Positions 8,531 to 19,500 of a DNA stretch of 36,623 nucleotides are shown here, one piece after another. This DNA is from Purshia tridentata (lineage: Eukaryota; Streptophyta; Magnoliopsida; Rosales; Rosaceae), in NCBI GenBank assembly GCA_003254885.1, contig QANT01002022.1, positions 1 through 36,623 on the forward strand, read 5' to 3'. Position 1 is the stretch's first letter; every line of letters begins with the position of its first letter. The notes beneath the pieces were generated by a model that was not told the origin of the DNA, did not search any database, and worked only from the letters and a program-made list of their open reading frames with translations. Both the position numbers and the translations under genes were made by a program.

Positions 8531-11500
8531 CTAGTCCAAGGGAAGCCCATCTGCAATTAAGATGCCAAGGAGGGAGAATGGAGGTGAAGACACCCAATCC
8601 GCAGGACACATTCCCCTTCGAGTCAGACTAGCCAACTCATTAGCAGCCATATTGGCTTTTCTGGAGATCCAAGCCCATCTAACAGAGAAAAAAAATTTTT
8701 CCAAATTCTGAATCTCAAGGATAATAGGAGAAGTCTGCCAAGAAAGAACTTGTGAGGATCCATTAAGAACTCTAATGATAGAAAGGCTGTCTGATTCCAC
8801 CACAATGCTAGAAAAACCACCTCTTGAAGCACACAGCAATCCTTCTTTAATAGCAAGAGCTTCAACAACTTCTGCAGATTCAGCCAAACGTGAGATGGTG
8901 CTACCCCCAATCACCGAACAACCATGGTCCCTGATAATTACACCGATCCCAGCTGTATGAGAATCCATAACCCAAGAACCATCGACATTGACCTTGACCA
9001 TCTGCTCACATGGGGGAGACCAATGCACAGGAGGTGGAGATGAAGGAGTAACACCAGAGCTATGTGGGTGAGGAGCAGACTGACAAGAGTTCATAAATTC
9101 AGAATAAGAGCGTCTAGCTTGCATACTAACCAACAGAGGGTCAGGCATAATCCTTTGAAAGATAGCCTTACATCTAGCCTTCCAAATGGACCAAGCGATG
9201 AAGCAAATCCAAGACATCAAATCAGAAGAGTCTTGCTGCCAATGCTCCAATAATCCCAACAACCAAGAACCAAAGAAGGAAATAGAACTTCTATCAATCC
9301 TATAACCCAAGCAGCAGTACCAAACAGGCTCTACCCATAGACAAAGCAATAGAAGATGCTCCACAGACTCAGGGAAAGCTTGGCAGATTGGACATAAAGG
9401 ATTATTAATAATCTTCTTCAAAAACAAATTTCTCCTGGAGGCAATGGCATTATGCAAAACCTTCCAAATAAAATGTTGAATTTTAGGTGAAGTTCTAGCC
9501 CTCCAAACAAACTTCCAGAGCCTAGCATCAGTCTGATAAGAAAAATGGTTAGGAACCACATTGGGAATAACTTTGGAAGAGTGCCGCCAGTGGTAGCCCG
9601 ACTTGACAGAGTAAACCCCAGATTTAGTAAAAGGCCAAATAAACTTGTCTATAACAGTTCTAGGCCCTAAAGGGATTTCCAAAATTTTTTCTTGCACCTC
9701 AACATCCATGTAAAATTGAACCTGACTAAAGTTCCAAGTCCAAGAGTTAGAATCTATTAGCTCAGACACACGAGTAGGAACATCAGAAGCACAACAAATA
9801 ACATCATCCAAAAGAGGAGAAGTGGATCCAGGAATCCACACATCTCTCCAAATTTGAATAGAGGCTCCATCTGAAACCTGCCATTTACCTCCAGCAACCA
9901 GTAAATCCCTCCCTTCCAATAAACTGGCCCAAGCCCAAGTAGATCTCCCACCTTTTTTAGCATGCAAGAAATCAGTATAGGGAAAATATAGAGACTTAAT
10001 AACTCTAGCCCAAAGAGAGTTGGGTTCATGAATTAGCCTCCAAGCCTGCTTAGCCAACAAAGCTAAATTAAACTCCTCCAAGTCACGAAACCCCAAACCA
10101 CCCTCTTTCTTTGGCAACCCCAATCTACTCCAATTGATCCAGTGAATTTTCCTTTCCACATCTCTTTGACCCCACCAAAATTTTGATAAAGCTGAATTCA
10201 ATTCCATGCAAACAGCTTGAGGGAACTTGAAAATAGCCATGGGATAGGCAGGCACAGAACATGCCACAGATTTAATCAAAGTTTCCCTACCAGCAGTGGA
10301 GAGAAATAACTGCTTCCAACCCTTTATCTTCTTAAGAACAGAGTCCTTAATATATGCCAAGGCTGCCTTTTTTGATCTACCCCAAACGGTGGGTAAACCT
10401 AAGTATTTTCCTGGGATGGGAGAAGCTTCAATTTCCAAAGCAGCACAAATTTTAGCAATAACAGATGTAGAAGTGTTGGGGCTAAAGAAAAGGGAGGATT
10501 TGTTATAATTAATTTTTTGACCAGAAGCAACACTATAATCATCCAAGATACCCTTCATCACCAAGCAGTTGGAGATAGTGGCTTTGAGGAAAAAGAGAGA
10601 GTCGTCTGCAAAGAATAAGTGAGATAAAATAGGTCCATTCCTGCTCAATCTAATTCCCTGCAGACAACCATCAGCCACAGAATCTTGAACCATACTCGAC
10701 AAAACATCTCCAACAAAAAGGAAAAGGTAAGGAGACAGCGGATCCCCCTGGCGTAGACCCCTTGATGGATGGAAAACAGGACCAGGCTTGCCATTGATGC
10801 AAACTGATAAAGAGACAGTCTTAACACAAGCCATAATGAGAGCCACCCATCGAAGATCAAACCCCATTTTCACCATTGTAGCCTCCAAGAAATCCCATTC
10901 CACCCTATCGTAGGCCTTGTTCATATCCACTTTCAAGCCTAATTTCCCATAGACCCCAGATCTTCACAACTTGATATGGTGGAAAGCCTCATGAGCTATT
11001 AGGATATTGTCTTGGATCTGTCTTTTAGCAATAAAAGCTCCCTGAAATGGAGAAACAATATCTGGAAGGAAAGGCTTCAACCTATTTGCCAAAATTTTTG
11101 ACAAAATTTTATAAGAAAAATTACAGCACCCAATTGGTCTGAACTGGTGGAATTCTTCAGGGGCAGGAACCTTTGGAATTACCACCAACCTAGTCTGATT
11201 CATGGAAGATAAGATAGAACCATGTTCATAAAACTCACCAGCAGCTCGATTTACCACGTCAGAAACCAGTTGCCAGTATTTTTGATAAAAAATACCCGAA
11301 AAGCCATCTGGCCCTGGAGCTTTCAGTGCACCCAGATCAAAAACAGCATTCTTGACTTCATCAAGAGAAATTGGAGCTAATAGGGCAGAGTTCATGTCAT
11401 TTGTAACCACCTGCTTAACACTGGATAAAGCTCTATCCCAATTTCTTGGGCCATCTGAAGTAAAGAGCTTCTTAAAGTAACTCAAGAAACCCATGTGAAT

Positions 11501-12667
11501 CTCTCGTTCCTTATCTAACCAGACACCTTCTTCATTCCTAATGCAAAGAATTTTGTTGAACTGGCGTCTCTGAATTGTGCTTAAGTGGAAAAACTTGGTG
11601 TTTTTATCTCCAGACTGTAACCAATCAATTCTGGATCTTTGCTTCCAATAAAGTTCCTCCCCTTCCCAGAGAAAATTAATTTGAGCAGTGAGAGAGCTAA
11701 TTCTTTCTTTATTCAGCTCGGAATAAGGCTTACTCTGTTCAAGAGACAGTTCATTCATCAATTTACTCAACTGCCGTTTATTATTTCCATGATGGGATTT
11801 ACACCATTTCAACAAATTCCTAGAACAAGCCTTCAAATTCATTTCCCATCTAACTGAAGGAGGGTCAAGGTTATCAGAAAGCCAAGAGTCTTCAATCACC
11901 TGACCACACTCCTCGTGCTTCAACCATTTAGCTTCAAACCTGAAGCATTTAGGAGACCAAATCTCAGCATAGTCACAATCAATTAAAATGGGAGAGTGAT
12001 CAGAACCCAAATAAGGGAGGTTAAACACTTGGACACGAGGATGAGAATGATGCCAGCTAGGATTAGCCAAAGCTCTATCCAACCTTTCTCTGATCCAGTC
12101 CCCATTCCAGTTCCTCGTCCAAGTAAAGCTAAGGCCATTGGACCCCAAGTCCATTAGATTAGCCTCACTAATAAATGTCTACAAGAAGCTAAGTTATCTA
12201 GAAGATAAGAGAGTACCTCCTTCTTTCTCACAGTTCCAAGCCATCACATTCAGATCACCAAAAGAAAGCCACTTATCAACCATCCCTTTACCATACGAAG
12301 CCATATCATCCCAAAATTTTGGCTTCTCCCTATCTGTAGGCGGGCCATAGATGCAAGAAGCCCTCCAAGATACATGTTTAGCTTTCTCTATAACTTTGAT
12401 ATGAATCACATTTTTAGAGTGATCCATTATTTCCACTTCTAACTCTTGGTTCCACCATAAGGCCAAACCTCCAGAGAGGCCTACAGAATTAACATAAAAA
12501 CTATCTGTAAAAAATAGAGATTTCCTCAGGTTTTCAAACTTCTCACCATCTCCTCTAGTTTCCATTAAGAACACCAGAGAGGGGCTATATTTTTTCCTGA
12601 GGTCCTTTAGTGAGTGAACTGTCAGGTCAGCCCCAAGACCTTGACAGTTCCAGCTTAATATCTTCAT
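8531..12667 (-). pseudogene. LINE ORF2: endonuclease, reverse transcriptase, RNase H (three in-frame stops)
   Basis: One uninterrupted phase of 1379 codons broken only by stops at 12196-12194 (TAA), 12181-12179 (TAG) and 10966-10964 (TGA). The N-terminus MKILSWNCQGLG starts the APE-type endonuclease, with LVFLMETR, GDLN and YLGSDHSPI. RT follows with LKAPGPDGF, FRPIGCCN, KVDMNKAYDRVEWDF, LRQGDPLSPYLF and the catalytic FADDSLFF (about 10612-10592). Then come a zf-RVT region (FIWKVLHNAI...CPIC...HLLLLC) and an RNase H domain (VNVDGSW, VVEALAIKEGL, VVESDS). The enzyme nicks chromosomal DNA and copies its RNA there (target-primed reverse transcription). The TGA fits a C-to-T change in a CGA codon. 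Its start codon overlaps the ORF1 stop codon as ATGA. Confidence 0.93.
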
Positions 12668-14196
12668 TGGGACTGAGTGGCTGATTCTGGCCAGCCACCA
12701 CAACCATTACTAACCAAAGGAATGATATCTTGAGATAAGCTAATTGGAATATTAACCAAACTAGCAGAATCAGAGTCACAAGAAAGTGCAGTTGACACAT
12801 CCTTTTTCTTTTTCGGTCTACCTCTCTTTTTAGGCATAGATCGAACAAGAACCTGAGGAAGAGATAAACACTCTGAAGCAGGTAGCAGCAATAGATCATG
12901 ATCAACTTTCTTCTTCTTCGCAGCAGGTGGTAGTAACTTCTCCTCACCAAGTCTTTTCAACCCAAGAGTTCTAAAAACTCTAGTAAGCGTAACCACAGTC
13001 TCAACATTACCTGACATGTTATCATCACACTGAGCCATTAAGGTATCAGTTGGAGCAGCAACCCCAATCTCAGGTGGGATGTCCACTGAGTAAGGCAAAA
13101 CAGTGTCAGCACTCTCCTGAATTGGGAGCACCATAGTCAAATCCATCCTCTGAGACATAACCTCATCCCCCATGTTTTCAACTGATGGAACCTGTTGTTC
13201 AACTCTCATGGTTGTAGTAGTAGTAGTAATGGTAAAAGAGTTTTGAGCCTGATGGACTAAAACAGTGCCACTTAGTTGGTTTTCACTCAGAAGTACCACA
13301 TCAGACTGCTGAGCAGACAAGGTAACCATCTCTGCAATATTTACTTGTTCATCAGACCTATCAGGAGAGGATACTTTAACACTCTTACTCTTGAGCCCTT
13401 CCAACTCAACGCTGAGATCAAGGAAATTCCCAGCCAATGGAGCTTTCTCATGAACTCGAGAAGGACCTAAGCTCCTCCATAAGTCTTTTTTCTTCTCCTC
13501 CTTTTTCTTAAACAAGAAATTGAGGTTTGGGGCTGTGGCAGTACGCAATTTCTCACTAAATCTCATGTTGCCACAAACAGCCAATTCTAATTCTTCATTG
13601 CATTCTGGGTGGCAATGACCAAGAGTACCACAATTGTAACAAAAGTCAGACAGCCGCTCATATTTAATCTTAATTTTAGAATCACCATGCACACCATCAG
13701 GGATCCAAAGCTCACCAATTAAAGGCTTAGTAACATCCACTAGAACTCTCAATCTCAGTAAACATCTTGGAAAAATTCTAGGATCCTCAACTTCAAGTAC
13801 AGTCCCAATTATTGCACCAAATTTCATGGCTACACTCATTGTCATTAACCCTCGAGGTAAATTTGTAATCTGAATCCAGTAGGGGACCTCCGAAAAGCAT
13901 AGATCGCCAATAGCCAAGTGATCAGGCCATCGAACAACACTAACACAATAACCCTTGACTGACCAGGGTCCTCCTCTCAAGATCTTACAAGCCACCTCTT
14001 CATTAGCACAAGTAATTGAGAATAATCTATCCTTAATACCAACCATTTTGATTTCACCAAAGTTCTTCCAAGCATTTAATAAGATTCCAATAATTGTACC
14101 TCTGTTGGGAACTTTCTCAGCGATTATAGCAGCAGCTAAATTGACAGAATCAAGAGTAGCCTCCACTGCTTCATCATTACTAGAATTAGATGCCAT
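12664..14196 (-). CDS. LINE ORF1: DUF4283 / CCHC zinc-knuckle RNA-binding protein
   Basis: An open frame of 510 codons from the ATG at 14196 (MASNSSNDEAVEATL). An upstream in-frame ATG at 14253 would add 19 residues with no domain character, so 14196 is preferred. The N-terminal half matches the DUF4283 domain of plant L1 ORF1 proteins (FGEIKMVGIKDRLFSITCA, ILRGGPWSVKGY, VPYWIQITNLP). It is followed by a CX2CX4HX4C knuckle (FCYNCGTLGHCHPEC) and a low-complexity tail with Thr runs and a basic KKRGRPKKKK stretch. It should bind the element RNA and form the retrotransposition particle with ORF2 (family knowledge). The frame ends TGA at 12664-12666, overlapping the ORF2 ATG by four bases. No disabling change is visible. 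Confidence 0.9.
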   Translation of the reverse strand: MASNSSNDEAVEATLDSVNLAAAIIAEKVPNRGTIIGILLNAWKNFGEIKMVGIKDRLFSITCANEEVACKILRGGPWSVKGYCVSVVRWPDHLAIGDLCFSEVPYWIQITNLPRGLMTMSVAMKFGAIIGTVLEVEDPRIFPRCLLRLRVLVDVTKPLIGELWIPDGVHGDSKIKIKYERLSDFCYNCGTLGHCHPECNEELELAVCGNMRFSEKLRTATAPNLNFLFKKKEEKKKDLWRSLGPSRVHEKAPLAGNFLDLSVELEGLKSKSVKVSSPDRSDEQVNIAEMVTLSAQQSDVVLLSENQLSGTVLVHQAQNSFTITTTTTTMRVEQQVPSVENMGDEVMSQRMDLTMVLPIQESADTVLPYSVDIPPEIGVAAPTDTLMAQCDDNMSGNVETVVTLTRVFRTLGLKRLGEEKLLPPAAKKKKVDHDLLLLPASECLSLPQVLVRSMPKKRGRPKKKKDVSTALSCDSDSASLVNIPISLSQDIIPLVSNGCGGWPESATQSQ

Positions 14197-14690
14197 CACA
14201 GTCAAGAAAACACTGCACAAACAATCTGAATGCTGAAAGATACAAAGCTTCACACCAAATCAAAATAACAATTCGACAAACAACTCATGAGCGGACCAAA
14301 TCGGAAATCCTAAACACCAAGAGCGAAGGAGGAAGGGCGACCCAAAGAAAATATAACCAGAAATCAAGACAAACCAAATAAATCACGTCTGGAAAACAAT
14401 CAGATCCAATAGCCAAATTAGATCAAAGCAAAGAGTTGAAAAAACAACACCAATCGAAGTCGATGCAGCCATCGCACAAGTATCCCTTCGCAGCAAAGAC
14501 ATTAAACAGAGAAACAAAGCAAGGAGAGGATGACGGTGAAGATGGAGGATAGGAATTGAGAAAAGAGATGGAGATTGATGGAATGAGACAAGCTCACGAA
14601 GGAAGAAACGCTAGACCAGCGCGGGGAAATCTCATTCTTCTAGAGAGAGAAGCTCTGCCTAGAGAGAGAGACGGTCCTATGTATCGTTTA

Positions 14691-15205
14691 ACTACTTATG
14701 ATTTTAAATGAAGCGTATTTAGTGTTATTCTTTTCTTGTATATGTATGTATCGTTCATTTTCTAAATTGAATTTATAAATAAATACAATCATTTAAGTGT
14801 ATCTTCAATGTATAAAAGACCTCATACACCAATAATCTTTATTAAAATATAAAAAAATGTATTAAATATTATATTAAGTCAGCTTGAACTATTGTCGGAT
14901 CGAATTAGCTATAATTATTTTCAGGTATAGTGTTAGCATGAACAATCCCTGAATTTATACAAATTAATTGATTTATAGGAGGACTTTAAATATAATTGGT
15001 TTAGGTTTATCTTTTCAAATACAAACAATGTAATTTAATCTCATAATTCAAACCATCTAATTTTTTAAGCTACGTCAAATATCATTATTAACAAAAAATC
15101 AACTAAATTATAAATTATTTATTCATATGATAATAAGGGTTCCCAAAGATTATATCCAGCCCAGCTTTAAATAAGAAAAAAGAAAAAATGTCAAATGCAT
15201 TTCTG
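14691..15205. other. AT-rich intergenic stretch
   Basis: Between the 5' end of the LINE and the 3' end of the SWIB gene. No gene, RNA or repeat recognised. Confidence 0.5.
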
Positions 15206-15922
15206 CTACTTGTTTCTTGAGGTCTTCCCTTCTGCTTTCTTGGATTTGTTGGTATCGCGATGTTTCTTGTCAGCGAAATCTGTGGCTGTGTCGGTGGTTT
15301 TGATACAAGAATAGGTGAACTCTGGGGAGAGCAATCTAGTGATCTCGGTGAGCCCAACTCCGTCTTTGCTATGCAATAAGGTCTTTAAGTTCTCCTCCCA
15401 ATTACGGTCTTTGATACCAGGACTCTGCAAAAGATGCAATAGCTAACAACCTCCCTCACCTCTTAACATTTGACAATGAAGAAGCATTTGATCTATTATA
15501 TTAATGGTGCAAGTGCAATGATATATGCTATAATTAGTTGAAGATAATGCGTCAGACAAACAGATAAAAAGGAAAATTTTTGTTCCACACTTCCACCAAA
15601 TAAATTGAAGGTCTGATGATACATGAATTTCATAGCATATAATCGAAACCTGTTATAATCTTTATTCTTGTTCGTCTCTAATTCTAAGAATCAAAATTGA
15701 AAACATTTGGAAGAGTGTAGGAGAGACCTGATGGTTGCTGAGCCTGATGAACTTGGAAATTAAGAGTGCGGTGGGAGAGCGAGAGCGCTCAGGGACGCCA
15801 AGAAACTTGCACAAGTCTGAACAAGTCTTGGCCTTCAATTTGGCTGCTATTACTTTGGATTCTGAGAAAGCGGCAGCAGCCATGAGAGACCCACTTACCC
15901 TACCTGCGCTAGCACCCGCCAT
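15206..15922 (-). CDS. SWIB/MDM2-domain protein, two exons
   Basis: Exon 1 is 15922-15728 (65 codons) and exon 2 is 15424-15206 (72 codons plus stop); the 303-bp intron has a CAG|GTCTCT donor and a TTTTGCAG|AG acceptor and is phase 0. The spliced product is 137 aa. The SWIB/MDM2 fold spans about residues 34-106: CKFLGVPERSRSPTALLISK and FIRLSNHQ in exon 1, then the LL..KDGVGLTEITRLLSPEF end in exon 2, matching the family order FLG..E.SR, IWxYIKxHNLQ, ..LLSPHF. The N-terminus is Ala/Ser/Lys/Arg-rich without acidic residues near the start, consistent with organelle targeting (inference). The tail is Lys-rich. Plant single-SWIB proteins act in chromatin remodelling or organellar nucleoids; which applies here is not shown. 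The divergent LSNHQSPGIKDRNW stretch is unusual for the domain. Confidence 0.82.
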
Positions 15923-16595
15923 CTAAGCGCATTGCCAAACCCTACGCTTTTTTTCACATATATAACACTTTTTATTTTCCTTTCTAAATCCTCCGAATTG
16001 ATCTAGATTGTACACTTGTACGTTGGATTTCTCTTTTCTTTTTTTGTTATTTCTACGTGCTTACATTTTGGAAAAAAAGAGAAATCAAAATCATATTTAA
16101 AGCACTAAATTACATACATATCGACGAGGTCTGAGGAGACTTTAGATTTAGATGTACAATTGTACACATTCTGCATAGTGCATAATGAAGAGAAAGCAAC
16201 GGCCACTTACATTACATGCATATTTTCTTCATTTTTCAAATAGAAAAAATAAAAGGAGCACTCCTCTCTCATGTTGGAATCACATCAATTGATTATCCAA
16301 ATGCGTATCCTTATTTTGGGGAAAATAAGGAGTCAATTCAATGGATACAATGACCTGAATGTTCCCCATGTTACGAGGCTGAACCCATGTTTTTCAGGCA
16401 ACACTAGCTGAGCTGCAACCAAACACAAGAGGCAGATAATTGGGGTCGTGTCAGTTGACTCAGTTCCTTCTGATCACAATTTAGAGCTTATTTCCACCAG
16501 AACACTTGCTGAGGCAGCTTTTCCTAAAGACATTTAAAATATTACTCTGATGAATGAGACGACAATGGTTTCTACTTCTACCATCCCTCGGAGAG
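15923..16595. other. Spacer upstream of the SWIB gene and downstream of the CIR1-like gene
   Basis: About 670 bp that should contain the SWIB promoter and the 3' UTR of the CIR1-like gene. Nothing specific recognised beyond T-rich stretches at 15948-15990. Confidence 0.4.
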
Positions 16596-19500
16596 TCAAG
16601 ATCCTAAGATCCAAGAATTCTTGTGTCTGCTGTTTCTACTTTTACGACGCTTCTCATTTTTGGTTTCACAATACGAGTAAGAGTGCTTATCTCTGCTCTT
16701 TTTACTTCTATTTTGCCTGTACGTGTCAGAATCTTTAGATGAATAAGAACACTGGTGTCTACTCTTGGCACTTCTATGGTGCCCATCAGGATCATAATCT
16801 TCAGATGAATTATTATACCTATCTCTGCTCTTGTCCATTCTGCGATGCCTATCAATCTCGGAATCTTCAGATGAATGAGAAATCTTCTTACTTTTTTTTG
16901 TACTTCTATGACATTTTTCATAATTCGAATCCTCAAAGGAACAAAAATGCTTGTGTCTGCTCTTGACACCTCTATGGTACTTATCAGGCTCAGAATTTTC
17001 AGATGAATCAGTACACCTGCCTCTGCTCTTGTCCCTTCTGTACTGCCTATCAATATTGGAATCCTCAGATGAATGGGAATGAGAATGCTTTGGTCTGTTC
17101 GTTGTACTTCCATGATGTTTTTCATTTGAATCCTCAAATGAATAAGAATGCTTGTCTCTCCTCTTTTCTTTATGTCTACCAAATTCCAAAATCTCCAATG
17201 AGCTCAATTCAGAATGATTACGCTTATTTTTATTTACCTTGCATCTTTTATTCTTTGACCTCCTCTTTTTATCCTCGTAAGAAGATGACAAACCATCTTC
17301 GCCACTAATTGGTGAAGACTGTTTTATTTTGTGCTTCATCTTCTTTGTGGACTTCTCCCTGGGTTTGCTTGTGAGATTGGACAGAAACTCAGGGATGACA
17401 TCCCCACTAAGAAACCCTGAACAATGGAGGGGTTGGCAGTTATCTCGCATGCATCACAAAGATACAAGATATGCATTTTCATACATAATCTGAAACTGAA
17501 AACTAAATACCTCCATACTCATCAAATATGTCCTCAGAGACTATTTGCTGGTTGGGATCATCCGGTTTAAACCCTCCACGCGGAGGACTAATTCCTGGTT
17601 TTTGCTTGAGTTCCCACTTTAGAGGCTGCAAAACAAGCCAAAATAAGAAAAAGTTATCAGTTTCAAAATGGCAGTAGGGTCCTAGTTTCTTTTTTTCTGC
17701 ATAATAATGATAAACAAATGCACAGTCAGTTGGCAGGCTGTAGGGCACTATATGTATAGTAGATGCATATCAAACAGAGCAAAAAGAACAATGCTCTATA
17801 TTTGTAAATAAGCATGATTGTGAGACTATAACAAATAAATAGACAAAGTTAAAATGTTTATTGATGTAAACAAAAGTTGGTGTTATAGCACACCTTTTGA
17901 TGAAAAAAAAGAGCAAATATAGATATGCCTCAAACATATATAGATATCAAGGATGAAAAAGTTAAAACAGACCAAGAAGCCAAGTACAAACCATCGATAC
18001 AAATGAGGAATATAACAGAAACAGACCAAACACACACACAAACACTTGTTGGCCTCTCTTTACATGACCCAATCCACTATATGACTGGGAGAGGGAGCCA
18101 AGTACAAACCATCGATACAAACAAGGAAGATAACAGAAACAGACCAAACACACACACAAACACTTGTTGGCCTCCCTTTACTTTAGCCAATCCACTATAT
18201 GACTGGGAGAGGGGGGAAGGGAGGGAGGGAGGGAGGGAGGGAGAGAGAGAGATCAACCACTTTCTAGAATATACAGCCAAACCACTCTATTCTTTAGTCA
18301 CAGATTTAGAGCTTCTTTAAAATTTCTTCATTTACAAGCTTGTAGTCATAGCAATTATGTTGGATAGCTTTTCTACACAATTTATTCATTAGTTTCTCTT
18401 GCATCTGGATCAGAAAGAAGCCAATAACACAGGTAAGTAGAGAACCTGAATAGAAATTTCAGAAACATTCACCCTGTATATCATCAAAATTTCTGTGGGA
18501 TATTTGGGAATTCATTGGGAAAATGAGCCATTTTGACAGTGATATACCTAGGAGTGGGAATGGGTCGGTTTTTACCAACAACCGACCCAACCAAGTCGGT
18601 CTGATAATTCCAACCAACCCCGTGTAGAGGCGGGTTGGTAGGTGGTTGCTAAGCTCTTGAAAAGTTGGTTGGCCAATATCACCTGAACAACCAACTATTA
18701 ATAATCAAAATGGGCTATGTTTTGAAGTGGCCCATAACCAATAGGTCCAATACCCATAACTCCATAGGTTCCATATACCTAATAACCACCAATTTAACCC
18801 ATTACCCTGCCCAAGCCCAATACCCACAACTGATTACTAATCGAATCAATCACTCAAAACTCACAAGCCTCTCTCTCTCTCTCAGTCTCAGACTCTCTCA
18901 CTCTCTTCTTCGATCTCATCTGCTCAGAGCCTCTCATCATCATTCATCAGTCATCTCTCATTTCTCATCTCATCTGCTCTCATCTCATCTTCTGTCTTCT
19001 ACTTGTAGTGGTGGTGCTGCTCCTGCTGATGGGCTTGAAACTCAGCGAGAGTGCAATCTGAGAGGTGGTGGTTGGGTCGAGGAAGAGCCCAAGGAGTTGG
19101 GATCAGTGGTAGGGAGGCTAGGGAGGCTGAACTGGGTGGTTGAGGTTGTTCATCGCCCACCACCAGTGTAGAAATCCATGGCTGCGAATGTGGTGGTGGT
19201 GGTGCTCAGATGGGTTTTGCAGGAAGAAGAAGAGTTTCAATTGATTTCAATGGTTGGCCCACACCCAGCAACCAGACCCCAAATTATAAACTTGCTCCAA
19301 ATTCATAAATAATACCAACCCATTTTTTCCCTCATAAATAACACAGAAAAAAAAATAGAATAAGGCGGCAAACTTCACAGAGTAATATTAATGAGCTTAA
19401 ATATCTACTCTTTAAAAGGAATCAAAACAACTTTTGATAGTAATATAACTCAAGCTTCTTTATTTATAGGAAATATAGTTCATACTTCTTTTTCCTTTTT

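Larger units (their letters stand above)
8346..14690 (-). mobile_element. L1-clade non-LTR retrotransposon (LINE), nearly full length
   Basis: Read on the minus strand the order is a 5' UTR (about 14690-14197), ORF1 with a zinc knuckle, ORF2 with endonuclease, RT and RNase H, a short 3' UTR (8530-8360) and a 14-base poly-A tail (T-run at 8346-8359). This is the standard plant L1 arrangement. ORF1 is open and ORF2 has only three in-frame stops, so the copy is young. The 5' boundary is approximate; the leader contains CT/GA-rich sequence (14640-14670 on the plus strand). I found no convincing target site duplication at the two ends. Confidence 0.92.

Noticed and set aside
8173..14720. Target site duplication of the LINE (for example GTATTTA at about 8326 and 14707)
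   Set aside because: The left copy is not next to the poly-A tail and the match breaks after seven bases; no other convincing pair was found.
16550..17308. Plus-strand frames rich in Cys/Tyr/Phe
   Set aside because: Antisense shadows of the RS-like repeats of the CIR1-like exon 7.
18665..19171. 168-codon plus-strand frame
   Set aside because: Falls in an intron, is made of CT-repeat and low-complexity sequence and lacks any domain.
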